Assembly (NCBI GenBank): GCA_022649665.1
Contig: JALCOL010000013.1
Span: 1 to 59,295 of the forward strand
Length of the DNA: 59,295 nt
Direction of reading: 5' to 3'
From: Enterococcaceae bacterium
GTDB lineage: Bacteria > Bacillota > Bacilli > Lactobacillales > Enterococcaceae
Below the pieces are notes generated by a model that ran no database searches, was not told where the DNA came from, and worked only from the letters and a program-made list of their open reading frames with translations. How positions within the stretch are numbered: position 1 is the first letter of the stretch; each line of letters starts with the position of its first letter. Both the position numbers and the translations under genes were made by a program. Of the stretch, positions 1 to 8,486 are shown one piece after another.

Positions 1-305
1 TCGTTTTGAATTGCCAGCAAATTTGCTAATTTGCTTTGTATCAGTTATGTTTCGATCGCTCGAAACGCCCTGCACATTGGTTCGTCTTTGCTTTGTTCAG
101 TTTTCAAAGGTCTACACAGCGCTTGTCCGCGCTGAACGCGACTTGCTCGCGTCAACTCTTATATCTTATCATCAACGATTTTGCTTGTCAACAATAATTT
201 TTATATTTTTTTAAGAGTTGTTATTGGCACTACCTCTTTCCTTCTGGAAAAGCAGTACCTTAATACTATAACAATAAACATTTTGTTCGTCAACAAATTT
301 CTTTT
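1..305 (-). promoter_or_regulatory. rrn leader: rRNA operon promoter and leader region (structural genes outside window)
   Basis: No convincing gene lies here. On the minus strand there are two textbook sigma-A promoters reading left. P1 has -35 TTGACG (288-293) and -10 TATAGT (265-270), 17 bp apart. P2 has -35 TTGACA (186-191) and -10 TAAGAT (163-168), also 17 bp apart. Downstream, at about 96-113, is a boxA-like antitermination sequence containing CTTTGAAAACTGAAC, typical of Firmicutes rRNA leaders. A small inverted repeat follows at 48-65. Tandem promoters plus boxA argue that a 16S rRNA gene starts just left of the window. That is inference, since no rRNA sequence is inside. Confidence 0.72.
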
Positions 306-340
306 AAAAAAAGACCGGAAGCTGAAAAGATCAGCTCCGA
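305..340 (-). terminator. Rho-independent terminator of the 358-723 gene
   Basis: Read on the minus strand, an 8 bp GC-containing stem (GGAGCTGA with TCAGCTTCC, one bulged base) is followed by a run of T. It lies about 18 bases after the stop codon of the upstream small gene and insulates it from the rRNA promoters. Confidence 0.65.
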
Positions 341-357
341 TCAATTGGATTCATTGA

Positions 358-723
358 TTAGAAAAAAGGGACTCCCTCAAAATTGATTTGTTCAAGCAGA
401 TTGCGCATCGTCGGTGAACGGGTCCATTGGAAGCCCGCGGGCAGGATATTTTCATCTTTGCTGACTTTATCTGCTTCAAAAACGAACAACGGCACGGTTC
501 CTTCAGCAAATTTCGCGTTGGCCAGATCAAACAGCCGCAAAGAACTCGTATCGACTCGTAATATTTTTTTGAAATATTCAAGTATACTGGCTAAACCCGT
601 CATATCGTCTGCGATATTCGTTGTGATAAAAGAATAATCCTGATCGTGTACATCCATCAAAAACTGCTTTTCTCCATCCGCATTTGTCAAGATGATCGTT
701 CCAGCTACTTTTTTGTTAACCAC
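358..723 (-). CDS. Uncharacterised small conserved-type protein
   Basis: I do not recognise the family. The 121-residue product starts at a GTG codon preceded by GAGGTGA at suitable spacing. It has no signal peptide, membrane segment or cysteine motif. The N-terminal half (ending near residue 55) alternates hydrophobic and charged residues like a beta-rich fold; the C-terminal half has an amphipathic stretch and ends in aromatic residues (VPFF). It sits alone between the S1-domain gene and the rRNA promoters, with its own terminator. The RBS, terminator and normal amino acid composition support it being real. Function unknown. Confidence 0.7.
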   Translation of the reverse strand: MVNKKVAGTIILTNADGEKQFLMDVHDQDYSFITTNIADDMTGLASILEYFKKILRVDTSSLRLFDLANAKFAEGTVPLFVFEADKVSKDENILPAGFQWTRSPTMRNLLEQINFEGVPFF

Positions 724-815
724 GGTCTCACCTCATCTGATGTAAACAGCTCATTTTTTATTTGAAGCTATTATAGCATAGTTTCTGAAAAAATTCACTC
801 CGATTACAACAGTTT

Positions 816-1196
816 TCAGCCTTTTTCCTTCATCTTCTTCAACCGCTTCTTTTCTTCAGCAACCCAGATCGGCATCATTCTTTCCAATGATTCAAAGCCG
901 ATATGGTTCTTGCGGTTCGTAAAATAATGTTTGCGCCGCTGGCCACCCGACGGATAATTTTTTTCAAGCGAACGGAGCGACAAACTGATTTTTTTGGTAA
1001 ATTCTTCGATATCGATGATTTGGACTTTGACCGTGTCGCCCACTTTCAGCATCTTTCCGATATCTTTTGTAAAGCCGTGTTGTATTTCGGAAATATGTAT
1101 TAATCCTTGGCGGTTTTTATCAAGCTCGACAAAGACCCCGTATGGTTGGATGCCCGTGACTTTCCCAGTAATGATCATACCGATTCGATAATCCAT
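816..1196 (-). CDS. S1 RNA-binding domain protein (YugI/CvfD-like)
   Basis: This 126-residue cytosolic protein begins with a single S1 domain (residues about 3-75): GKVTGIQPYGVFVEL, then GLIHISEI, then KVGDTVKVQIIDIE, the usual order of S1 strands. The tail after residue 80 is basic (KKKRLKKMKEKG at the end), suited to binding RNA or ribosomes. Small one-S1-domain proteins of this kind in Firmicutes (general stress protein 13, YugI, CvfD) associate with ribosomes and affect translation in stress. The match to that group is by architecture and length. It is divergent from patB. Confidence 0.82.
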   Translation of the reverse strand: MDYRIGMIITGKVTGIQPYGVFVELDKNRQGLIHISEIQHGFTKDIGKMLKVGDTVKVQIIDIEEFTKKISLSLRSLEKNYPSGGQRRKHYFTNRKNHIGFESLERMMPIWVAEEKKRLKKMKEKG

Positions 1197-1300
1197 TTTC
1201 TTCCCACTTTCTTTCTTCTTCCATTATACTATACTAGAGATCACTCGTTTTGTCTTTGCCCGTTCGCGAGATTATTTCGACTTCTGAAAGGATGAATAAA

Positions 1301-2476
1301 ATGAATGCTAGCAATGATTTTTCTAGAATGCCTAAGCGCTTAGGTACGAATTGCATCAAATGGGATACGCTGGACTCTACCTATCACGAAGAGGATTTGC
1401 TTCCAATGTGGATCGCCGATATGGATTTTTGTGCTTTTCAGCCGATCCGCGAAAAACTGCAGAAAGTTTTAGACCAGGGAGTACTTGGTTATACATTCGC
1501 CGGTGACGATTTATATCAAGCGGTCATCGATTGGCAAAAGCGTCATCACCATATTTCATATACAAGAGACGAAACTTTGTTCATTTCAGGAGTTGTGCCG
1601 GCGATCGCGGTCGTCCTCCAAGCCCTGAGCGCACCGGGTGAGGCGGTCATGATCAACGATCCCGTCTATCCGCCTTTTACAAACGTCGTACAAGCGAATG
1701 ACCGGAAACTAGTTCGTTCTGCTTTGGAAACAAATCATGGAAAATTTCTTTTTGACTTTCCAGATATCGAAGAAAAGTTCAAAAAGGAAAACGTTAAATT
1801 ATTCATTTTGTGCAGTCCGCACAATCCTGGCGGCCGCGTTTGGACGAAAGCCGAACTGCACCAGCTGGGTGAGCTTTGCAGAAAGTATCAAGTCAAAGTG
1901 ATCAGCGATGAGATCCATCAAGATTTGATTTATCCCGGAAATATATTTACCACATTTTTGAATTGCGGAGATTTTGATGATTTCGCTGTGACTTTAGCCG
2001 CGCCCACTAAAACTTTCAATCTTGCCGGCATCAAAAACTCGATGATTTTTGTAAGAAATCAAGCGATGCGCCAAGCGATCAAAGACGTTATGCTGATGAA
2101 CAAACAAGACGAAATCAACACTTTCGGCTATGCCGGGACCCAAGCGGCTTACGAGCTCGGGGACAAATGGCTCGCTGATCTGCTGATCTATCTCGAAGAA
2201 AATATGATCCTCGTGCGTGATTTTTTGAAAACTCATCTGCCGAAAATCAAAATGATGATCCCCGAAGGCACTTATCTGATTTGGCTCGACTTTTCTGCTT
2301 ATGGACTGAGTGACAGCGCGCTGGAAGAAAAAATGATCCACAAAGCGAAAGTCGTCCTCAATCCCGGCATCATCTTCGGTCCAGCCGGCAGCGGTCATAT
2401 GCGTCTCAACATTGCTTGCCCGCAGGAAAATGTCGTGGAAGCCTTACGGCGGATCCAAAACGCTTTCGCTAAATAA
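1301..2476 (+). CDS. patB: PLP-dependent C-S lyase / aminotransferase, MalY/PatB family
   Basis: Fold type I PLP enzyme of 391 residues, the normal MalY/PatB length. Members cleave cystathionine or cysteine conjugates to pyruvate, ammonia and a thiol, and some have side roles in regulation. Motifs seen: MWIADMDF near the N-terminus, SPHNPGGRVW, SDEIHQDL, and PTKTFNLAG with the PLP-binding lysine at about residue 237. The ATG at 1301 is chosen because GAAAGG ends nine bases before it; an upstream in-frame ATG at 1292 abuts the same RBS and is too close. The gene ends in a repeat-borne terminator facing the convergent cyclophilin gene. Substrate is not decided by sequence. Confidence 0.88.
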   Translation: MNASNDFSRMPKRLGTNCIKWDTLDSTYHEEDLLPMWIADMDFCAFQPIREKLQKVLDQGVLGYTFAGDDLYQAVIDWQKRHHHISYTRDETLFISGVVPAIAVVLQALSAPGEAVMINDPVYPPFTNVVQANDRKLVRSALETNHGKFLFDFPDIEEKFKKENVKLFILCSPHNPGGRVWTKAELHQLGELCRKYQVKVISDEIHQDLIYPGNIFTTFLNCGDFDDFAVTLAAPTKTFNLAGIKNSMIFVRNQAMRQAIKDVMLMNKQDEINTFGYAGTQAAYELGDKWLADLLIYLEENMILVRDFLKTHLPKIKMMIPEGTYLIWLDFSAYGLSDSALEEKMIHKAKVVLNPGIIFGPAGSGHMRLNIACPQENVVEALRRIQNAFAK

Positions 2477-2504
2477 AGTTTTCATTTCTGGAGATCTTTT
2501 CAGC

Positions 2505-2544
2505 AAAAGAGGCTGGGACAGAAGTCATGTCCCAGCCTCTTTTT
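2505..2544. terminator. Bidirectional terminator in repeat copy A
   Basis: A perfect 11 bp stem, GAGGCTGGGAC with GTCCCAGCCTC, has A bases before it and TTTTT after it. It can terminate patB on plus and the convergent ppiB transcript on minus. Confidence 0.8.
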
Positions 2545-2669
2545 CCGAATAAACGGTGCTTCAAAAGCAGCTTCTTCGGATTAGGAGCCGAAAAATCTCA
2601 AAAATATGAGAAACTATTTTCGGATTTTTCTTCTTATTTCTTGAAGCTGGACACTTTTGTCTCAACCTC
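2509..2669 (-). repeat. 129-bp-type repeat unit, copy A, with terminal hairpin
   Basis: Read on the minus strand, the unit begins at 2669 (GAGGTTGAGACAAAAGTGTC) and runs 130 bp to a second GAGGCTGGGAC motif that forms a hairpin (2509-2519 with 2529-2539) followed by T. Related units lie at 12332-12589 (two, opposite orientation) and 50998-51157. This copy has one extra base relative to the 129 bp copies and several substitutions. It fills the gap between convergent patB and ppiB. Inside is an inverted repeat (ATCCGAAAA with TTTTCGGAT in the better copies). Confidence 0.88.
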
Positions 2670-2674
2670 TTTTG

Positions 2675-3274
2675 CTATTCACTGATTTCGACTTTTTCGA
2701 TCACAACGTCTTCGACCGGTTTATCTTGCACACCTGTTTTGACTTTTGCGATTTTTTCGACGGTGTCCATGCCGTCCGCTACTTGACCAAAAACGGTGTG
2801 CCGGAAATCAAGCCAAGGCGTGCCGCCATTTTCTTGGTAAGCCTCGATGATTTCTTCAGGATACCCGGCTTGTTTCAGCTGCTCCAGCATTTGGGCCGGC
2901 GTTTCGCTTGCCTGTACAATGAAAAACTGGCTGCCGTTCGTATTTGGACCTGCATTCGCCATCGAAAGAGCCCCGTAAAGATTGAAAAGTTCGCGTGAAA
3001 ATTCATCTTCAAACGTTTTTCCGTAAACGCTTTCGCCGCCCATGCCTGTTCCAGTCGGGTCGCCGCCTTGGATCATAAAGTCTAGGATCACCCGGTGGAA
3101 GATCACGCCGTTATAATAGCCCTTTTTTGCAAGCTCGGTAAAATTTTCGACGGTTTTAGGGGCTTGTTCAGGAAATAATTGGATCGTAATATCACCTAAG
3201 TTCGTTGTGATCACTGCTTTCGGTCCTTTTGCGTCTTCTAGTGTTAATTGTGGAAATTTCGTTTCTTCAGTCAT
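2675..3274 (-). CDS. ppiB: Peptidyl-prolyl cis-trans isomerase, cyclophilin type
   Basis: Cytosolic cyclophilin (199 residues) that catalyses proline isomerisation during protein folding. Seen: the N-terminal strand [15 protein letters not shown], then [19 protein letters not shown] (active-site Arg and Gln region), [19 protein letters not shown], and [12 protein letters not shown] with the conserved Trp/His region. It is slightly longer than E. coli PpiB because of an insert around residues 125-150. ATG at 3274 is preferred over the TTG at 3277 because AGGAGG lies eight bases upstream. There is no signal peptide, so it is not a PrsA-type extracellular foldase. Confidence 0.93.
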   Translation of the reverse strand: MTEETKFPQLTLEDAKGPKAVITTNLGDITIQLFPEQAPKTVENFTELAKKGYYNGVIFHRVILDFMIQGGDPTGTGMGGESVYGKTFEDEFSRELFNLYGALSMANAGPNTNGSQFFIVQASETPAQMLEQLKQAGYPEEIIEAYQENGGTPWLDFRHTVFGQVADGMDTVEKIAKVKTGVQDKPVEDVVIEKVEISE

Positions 3275-3331
3275 CAATGATTCCTCCTTTGATTTTCTTC
3301 ATCATACTAAAAATTCGCAGTGCTGGCTATT

Positions 3332-4030
3332 TTAAAAATCATTATGCTGATATTCACGGAAAAACCGGAAAATGTAATATCCCTGCACCAAAGTGAAGCC
3401 GCCGATCAAGAGTGCGCAGAGCCAGATCGCCCGTACACCGATCACTTTTGAAAGCCAAGCCGAGATCAATGCGCCGCTGATGAACGTCAGAATGATCCAA
3501 AAAAATTGCTTCAATTTACTTTTGGCTTCCGCCGAACCGCGTGTCAACGTGAAATATAGATTGTCGATCAGTTTTTTTAAGTTGCCTGTTGTGAACAAGT
3601 TAGCATACGCCAAACCGCGAACCGTTCCGAAGCTCGTCATTTGAAGCCCGGCTGTGAATGAAATCGGGATCGTGACCAGCGTATCAGGCACTCCTATTCT
3701 GGCAAAACCCAAAACGAAAAAGACCGTCGTCTCGATCCCGAGGACCACGAGCCGCCAAATATTGAACTCGCGGCGCATAAAACGATCTTCTAAAAGATGA
3801 GCGCTGAAGATCCCAAAAGCAAATGCCACGATTGGCATGACTTTCAAGAAAACCCCGTAAAAGTTCAAATTGACTAAACTGATCATCGCTGTAATGACAT
3901 TTCCCGTCTGCGCCGTGGCAAATGCACCGTCATGCAGCGTGAACGTATACGCATCGAGAAAGCCGCCGACAAATGTCAGCACCACGGCTGCCGGGGGACC
4001 ATCATGATAATTGATTTTGATTTCTTCCAT
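3332..4030 (-). CDS. DUF1275 (YoaK-type) integral membrane protein
   Basis: A 232-residue membrane protein with about six hydrophobic segments, matching the DUF1275/YoaK family. Family-like features are the N-terminal GGFLDAYTF, followed by AQTGNVI and a GLAYANLFTTGNLKKL segment. Biochemical function is unknown. The start at 4030 follows AAAGAGG by ten bases; a GTG 21 bases upstream overlaps that RBS and is less likely. It lies between ppiB and glpK, all minus strand, with no clear terminator before ppiB, so cotranscription with ppiB is possible. Confidence 0.82.
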   Translation of the reverse strand: MEEIKINYHDGPPAAVVLTFVGGFLDAYTFTLHDGAFATAQTGNVITAMISLVNLNFYGVFLKVMPIVAFAFGIFSAHLLEDRFMRREFNIWRLVVLGIETTVFFVLGFARIGVPDTLVTIPISFTAGLQMTSFGTVRGLAYANLFTTGNLKKLIDNLYFTLTRGSAEAKSKLKQFFWIILTFISGALISAWLSKVIGVRAIWLCALLIGGFTLVQGYYIFRFFREYQHNDF

Positions 4031-4111
4031 TGATCGTTGGCCTCTTTTCACACTTTATCCTTTAATAGGATAGCAGTGCTGAAAATTTTTTCAAGTTTTC
4101 TGCGGCTTTTT

Positions 4112-5608
4112 TCAATTATTTTTATAGCTCATCGTTGCTTGGACCGCTTGCTGCCAGCCGTTATACCGCTTGGCGCGCTCGTCTTCGGCCATTTGCGGCA
4201 TAAAGATGCGGCTGTCTTCCAACGTTTTCAGCTGCGGCAAATCTTTCGGCTGCCAAAAATCGACCGCCAAAGCTGCCATGATCGCCGCTCCAAGCGAGGT
4301 GCTCTCAGTAAATTTGCGCCTTCTGACGGGCAGATTTAAAATATCCGCCTGAAACTGCATCAAAAGGTCATTGCGCGAGGCCCCGCCATCAACATGCAGT
4401 TCCTTCAGCGGAATATGCGAAACTTTTTCCATCGTCAAAGCGACATCGCAAGTTTGATAAGCGATCGCTTCAAGCGTTGCACGCGTCAAATGCGCACTGG
4501 TCGTGCCGCGCGTCAGTCCGAAAATCGCACCGCGCGCTTCTTGATCCCAATACGGTGCCCCCAATCCGGTAAATGCCGGCACGACATAAACGCCTTCAGA
4601 GTCGTTGACCTCTTCAGCTAGCGCCTCCGAATCCGCCGCATCTTGAAAGAAATGCAGTCCATCCCGCAGCCACTGAACCGCTGAGCCGGCGACAAAGATA
4701 CTGCCTTCAAGGGCGTAATTGACTTTGCCGTCAAGACCATAGGCGATCGTCGTTAAAAGTCCCGCCTGATTATTGATCGCTTCTGTACCAGTATTCATCA
4801 CGATAAATGCACCTGTGCCGTAAGTGTTTTTGACCATTCCTTTTTCAAAAGCCTGCTGGCCGATCAAAGCCGCCTGCTGATCACCAACGAGTCCTGCGAT
4901 CGGCACTTCTTCCCCGTAAAAATGATAGTCTTTCGTATAGCCGAAGATCGTCGAGTTCTCGCAGACTTTCGGCAGCAGCGCTTCCGGGATATTGAACAAC
5001 TTCAAAAGTTCCGCATCCCAAGTCAACGTATAAATATTGAAGAGCATCGTCCGGCTGGCATTTGTATAGTCCGTCGCATGGACTTTCCCATCGGTCAATT
5101 TCCAAAGCAGCCATGTATCGATCGTTCCGAACAGAAGCTCGCCTTTTTCTGCACGGGCTTGTGCACCTGGAAGATGATCGAGGATCCAGCGGATCTTAGT
5201 CGCGGAAAAATAAGCATCGACGATCAACCCTGTTTTGGCTTGGATCAAAGCGGCATATTTTTTGTGCCACGCTTCAGCGATGCCGCTCGTCTGTTTCGAT
5301 TGCCAGACGATCGCCGGATAGATCGGCCGACCCGTTTCCTTCTCCCAGATGATCGTCGTTTCTCGCTGATTGGAGATCCCGAGACAATTAATCTCATCAG
5401 GCTTCATATGTCCATCGATCATTGCCCCGGCGATCACTGACAAGACTGATTGCCAAATTTCCAGCGGATCTTGTTCGACCCAGCCAGGATGCGGAAAAGT
5501 TTGTGAAACTTCCTTCTGCGAACGGGCCGCCACGCGGCCAGCTTTATCAAAAACGATCGCACGCGAACTAGTCGTTCCTTGATCGATCGACATGATATAT
5601 TTTTTCAT
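4112..5608 (-). CDS. glpK: Glycerol kinase
   Basis: ATP-dependent glycerol kinase (498 residues, usual length), making sn-glycerol 3-phosphate in the cytosol. Seen: [16 protein letters not shown] at the N-terminus (phosphate 1 site), the WVEQDP and [11 protein letters not shown] substrate regions, [12 protein letters not shown], and [10 protein letters not shown] (adenosine site). The start follows AAGGAGG. Unlike many relatives it is not next to glpO, glpF or dha genes. A strong terminator hairpin ends only a few bases upstream of its RBS, and no good promoter is visible after the flavodoxin gene, which suggests attenuation control. Confidence 0.97.
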   Translation of the reverse strand: MKKYIMSIDQGTTSSRAIVFDKAGRVAARSQKEVSQTFPHPGWVEQDPLEIWQSVLSVIAGAMIDGHMKPDEINCLGISNQRETTIIWEKETGRPIYPAIVWQSKQTSGIAEAWHKKYAALIQAKTGLIVDAYFSATKIRWILDHLPGAQARAEKGELLFGTIDTWLLWKLTDGKVHATDYTNASRTMLFNIYTLTWDAELLKLFNIPEALLPKVCENSTIFGYTKDYHFYGEEVPIAGLVGDQQAALIGQQAFEKGMVKNTYGTGAFIVMNTGTEAINNQAGLLTTIAYGLDGKVNYALEGSIFVAGSAVQWLRDGLHFFQDAADSEALAEEVNDSEGVYVVPAFTGLGAPYWDQEARGAIFGLTRGTTSAHLTRATLEAIAYQTCDVALTMEKVSHIPLKELHVDGGASRNDLLMQFQADILNLPVRRRKFTESTSLGAAIMAALAVDFWQPKDLPQLKTLEDSRIFMPQMAEDERAKRYNGWQQAVQATMSYKNN

Positions 5609-5624
5609 TGCTTCCTCCTTTTCG

Positions 5625-5661
5625 CAAAAAAGGGAAGCGTGACAAATTGCCACCGCTCCCC
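5625..5661 (-). terminator. Terminator or attenuator between flavodoxin and glpK
   Basis: On the minus strand GGGAGCG pairs with CGCTTCCC (one bulge; inner TG/CA pairs extend it) and is followed by TTTTTT. It lies 28 bases after the flavodoxin stop and only about four bases before the glpK Shine-Dalgarno, so glpK transcription from upstream must read through it. Confidence 0.75.
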
Positions 5662-5688
5662 TTCGAATATCCAGCCTTTATTTCAAAA

Positions 5689-6135
5689 TCAGAATTTTTT
5701 AGCGACTTCTTTTGCCAATTCGATCAAGCCGTCTTTTTCTTCCCCTTCAGGCGCATTGTTGATTTTATAAACTGGTGCGAGTTCTTTTGCCCCCGTTTTT
5801 TCAAAAATCTTAGCTGCATCGATCGCAGCAAAGCAAAATGTGTCTTCATGCATTTCGCTGTCACCGGAGCCGATCACGACAAACGGTTTGCCGGAAAAGT
5901 CCTTCTCTTCGATATCATCCAAAAAATCTTCTGCTTCTTCCGGAGTATCGCCCATCCCGGTCGTGTACGTTGCATAAACGATCAAGTCTGCGTCATCATA
6001 AAAATCAGCATCCGAATCATCGACCTGTTCTTTTTCCACAGTCATTCCGGAAGCTTGCAGCGTTTCTTCAAAGAGGTCCGCGGCCTGCTCCGTATTTCCG
6101 GTCATACTTGCATAAACGATTTTTGCTAAAGCCAT
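5689..6135 (-). CDS. fld: Flavodoxin
   Basis: Short-chain flavodoxin (148 residues) that carries low-potential electrons on bound FMN. The FMN phosphate loop SMTGNTEQ lies at residues 9-16, followed by the acidic surface typical of flavodoxins, the YTTGMGDTPEEAEDF loop, and VVIGSGDSEMHEDTFC. The ATG at 6135 gives the canonical start (ALAKIVYASMTGNT); an ATG 12 bases upstream directly abuts the RBS. It is a candidate electron carrier for the Rnf complex at 42.8-47.8 kb, which is inference from redox type, not from gene linkage. Confidence 0.93.
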   Translation of the reverse strand: MALAKIVYASMTGNTEQAADLFEETLQASGMTVEKEQVDDSDADFYDDADLIVYATYTTGMGDTPEEAEDFLDDIEEKDFSGKPFVVIGSGDSEMHEDTFCFAAIDAAKIFEKTGAKELAPVYKINNAPEGEEKDGLIELAKEVAKKF

Positions 6136-6207
6136 AAATTCATTCATCCTTTCTATTCGTTCGATTCTTTACTCACAGTTTAGACTGAAAGTCTTTTTTC
6201 CGTCAAA

Positions 6208-7446
6208 TCATAAGTCTCCGTGTGTATGATTCAATTCGGTCGTGTTTTTTCTGACTAATAAAAAGTTGATCAAAACAAGCACGGAAGTGGAGATAAATAC
6301 TTGCCGGTAGCCCATCAAACTCGAGACCGTTGAGCCGATAAACGGACCCATGACATTGCCGATCGACTGGAATGATTGATTATAGCTGAAGACCATCCCG
6401 GCCGACTCGCTTGGTGAATACTTAGCCAGCAGCGACTGAACAGACGGCACCAGGCATGCATCGGTGATGCCGACTAAAAACCGCAAGATCGCGAGCTGCC
6501 AAATATTTTGGACAGCCGCCATCGGCAGATAGAGCAGAATCGCACATGCCAAACCGATCTTTAAGATCTTGTCTGAACCGATCCGGTCGCCCAGCCGCCC
6601 GAACTGCGGGGCGGCGAGCAGTGTGGCGACGCCGGGAAGCGCGGCGATCACACCGCTGACCAGCGTCACGTTCCCTTGACCGTGCAAGATCTCGCGAACA
6701 TACAAACTGAGGATCGGACTGATCGAGTTGTTCGAAGCTTGGATGATCATCGTGGTGATCAGCATCCCGATGATCAGCCGCGGATGGGCCAGGGCTTTGA
6801 AAAAGCTGCTGCCGGTTCGATTCTGCTTTTGGAGGGGCACCGGTTTGAAATCCTCTTTCACAAAGATCAAACTCAAGAAGAAGATCACCAGCATGATCGT
6901 TCCGGTCGTAAAAAACGTATAGCGGTAGCCGACGACAGAAGCGATCACGCCGCCGATCAAAGGTCCCAGAAGCGTGCCGCTCACGCCGCCCGTCGAGAGC
7001 GTCCCTAAAACTTGACCGCTTTTCTCGCGCGGCGCTTCCGTCGCCATCAAGGCAGTCGCATTGCTGATGTAGCCGGAAAAAATCCCCTGCAGAAACCGCA
7101 AACCGACCAGCTGATACACACTGGTGACTGTTCCCATCAAGCCGATCACGATCGCCATTCCGAAGCTGGCGCGCAAAAGCATCAGTTTACGGCCTTTTCG
7201 GTCTGCTAAACGCCCCCACCAAGGAGAGATCACTGCCGTGACAAAAAAAGTTGCCGAATAAGTCAGTCCGCTCCAAAAACTTAATTCTGCGCGGTTGAAA
7301 TCTCCCAATGTATCGATATAAAGCGACATGAACGGCATGATCAAGCTGAAACCGACCCCTGCCATAAATGTTCCCAGCCATAAAACGATCAGATTTCGTT
7401 CCCAAATCTGCCGTGGTCTGAATAAATCAAACCCAATGATTCCCAC
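6208..7446 (-). CDS. MFS multidrug efflux transporter (PmrA/NorA-like)
   Basis: A 412-residue major facilitator with about twelve hydrophobic segments. Seen: the family loop WWGRLADRKGRKLM between segments 2 and 3, the GLRFLQGIFSGYISNATAL segment, the GVSGTLLGPLIGG motif C of drug/H+ antiporters, and a second-half GRLGDRIGSDKIL repeat. Motif C supports export. The N-terminus is uncertain: the open frame begins at a GTG directly against GGGGG, so the true start may be a few codons downstream. It stands alone between flavodoxin and the 7531-7905 gene, with terminators around it. Confidence 0.88.
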   Translation of the reverse strand: MGIIGFDLFRPRQIWERNLIVLWLGTFMAGVGFSLIMPFMSLYIDTLGDFNRAELSFWSGLTYSATFFVTAVISPWWGRLADRKGRKLMLLRASFGMAIVIGLMGTVTSVYQLVGLRFLQGIFSGYISNATALMATEAPREKSGQVLGTLSTGGVSGTLLGPLIGGVIASVVGYRYTFFTTGTIMLVIFFLSLIFVKEDFKPVPLQKQNRTGSSFFKALAHPRLIIGMLITTMIIQASNNSISPILSLYVREILHGQGNVTLVSGVIAALPGVATLLAAPQFGRLGDRIGSDKILKIGLACAILLYLPMAAVQNIWQLAILRFLVGITDACLVPSVQSLLAKYSPSESAGMVFSYNQSFQSIGNVMGPFIGSTVSSLMGYRQVFISTSVLVLINFLLVRKNTTELNHTHGDL

Positions 7447-7485
7447 CCCCTTATTAGATTTCTTCCCTGCTCTTTAAAGTATAGC

Positions 7486-7520
7486 AAAAAAAAACAGCAG
7501 CGGAAACTTTCCGTTGCTGA
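7486..7520 (-). terminator. Terminator after the 7531-7905 gene
   Basis: On the minus strand CAGCAACGGAAA pairs with TTTCCGCTGCTG around a very short loop and is followed by nine T. It ends the mtnN-pncA-7531 transcript before the MFS gene. Confidence 0.88.
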
Positions 7521-7530
7521 AAGTCGACCA

Positions 7531-7905
7531 TTAACTGTCCCGGCTGGGAAGGCCGCTGGAAAATGGATCAGCGAGCCCGTAGCTTTTGAGCAGGGCGGGA
7601 GAAGTTTGCGCATAGCGTTCGCTCAAACGCGCCAGCTCTTTTTCCATTTCATAGCGCTTCTTCCCGAAGCTGCCCGTCGTTTTAGCCGCTAGTGCTTCAA
7701 AGCGCAACAGATTCATTCCGCTAAGAAGAGCCTCCTCAAAAATTTTTGCGACCTCTTGATCGATCGCGCTTTGGCGCCGTGCAATCAGCTGCAAAAATGC
7801 AAAAACATCCTGATACTCGCCGTTCACGATCCAATCCTCGAATCCTTCTGTCAAAACGAGCCGATCGGTGATTTTGATCAGCGCTTTTTCTTCATTTGTC
7901 AGCAT
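7531..7905 (-). CDS. Uncharacterised cytosolic helical protein
   Basis: A 124-residue protein I do not recognise. It is rich in helical heptad-like sequence (for example EVAKIFEEALLSGMNLL and YEMEKELARLSERYAQ) and has no signal or membrane segment. The ATG at 7905 is chosen because GGAGAGGCGG sits just upstream; the ATG at 7923 lies inside that RBS. The gene follows the nicotinamidase-like gene with only 17 bases between, so it is probably the last gene of that operon. Function unknown; no catalytic motif is visible. Confidence 0.68.
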   Translation of the reverse strand: MLTNEEKALIKITDRLVLTEGFEDWIVNGEYQDVFAFLQLIARRQSAIDQEVAKIFEEALLSGMNLLRFEALAAKTTGSFGKKRYEMEKELARLSERYAQTSPALLKSYGLADPFSSGLPSRDS

Positions 7906-7922
7906 GATTTTCCGCCTCTCCA

Positions 7923-8468
7923 TTAGTAGATCGTCGCACCGAGCACCTTTTCAAAATGATTGAGTGCCCAGTCGTGGCCGACCGGATCAAAACTGGCGAC
8001 TCCGTGACGATGGATCACGATCCGGTACCCGAGGTTATACGCATCGACTGCCGTGTGGAGCACACAAATATCCGTGCAGACCCCAGTCAAGTGAATCTCT
8101 TTGATATCGCGTTCGCGCAGCCGCAGATCGAGATCAGTCCCGCAAAAAGCGGAATAATGCCGTTTGTCGAGCCAGTACACATTCGCAGCATTTTGATTTT
8201 TTTGATAAACCTCACCGAGTTTGCCGTAGAGCTCGCGTCCCCAAGTCCCCTTGATGTTATGCGGCGGGAATAACCGGTTTTCCGGATGATAAAAATCTTG
8301 CGGATCATGCCGGTCGATCGCGAAAACGACAAACTCACCCGTGTCAATAAAGGCTTGCGTCACTTCCGCTAAACGATCATCGATCGCTTGTCCGGCTTTG
8401 CCGGTCGTCAGCGCCCCGTCCGGCGCAACGAAATCATTCGTATAATCGATCGAAATCAGTGCTTTCAT
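7923..8468 (-). CDS. pncA: Nicotinamidase-like cysteine hydrolase (isochorismatase fold)
   Basis: A 181-residue member of the isochorismatase-like hydrolases, most like nicotinamidase, which deamidates nicotinamide to nicotinate for NAD salvage. The catalytic triad can be placed: Asp8 (SIDYTNDF), Lys102 (LDKRHYSAF) and the nucleophile Cys135 (TGVCTDICV). The metal-binding DRHDPQDF segment is also present. The start follows AAAGGAGG. It lies downstream of mtnN in the same direction with an 18-base gap. The exact amide substrate is not certain from sequence, but spacing and metal motif favour nicotinamidase. Confidence 0.87.
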   Translation of the reverse strand: MKALISIDYTNDFVAPDGALTTGKAGQAIDDRLAEVTQAFIDTGEFVVFAIDRHDPQDFYHPENRLFPPHNIKGTWGRELYGKLGEVYQKNQNAANVYWLDKRHYSAFCGTDLDLRLRERDIKEIHLTGVCTDICVLHTAVDAYNLGYRIVIHRHGVASFDPVGHDWALNHFEKVLGATIY

Positions 8469-8486
8469 TTTTGTCTCCTCCTTTAG

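Noticed and set aside
11-214. 67-codon open frame at the left edge
   Set aside because: It crosses two rRNA promoter elements and a boxA-like sequence and has no RBS.
7389-7613. Small open frame bridging the MFS gene and the 7531-7905 gene
   Set aside because: It runs through a strong terminator and overlaps a better-supported gene.
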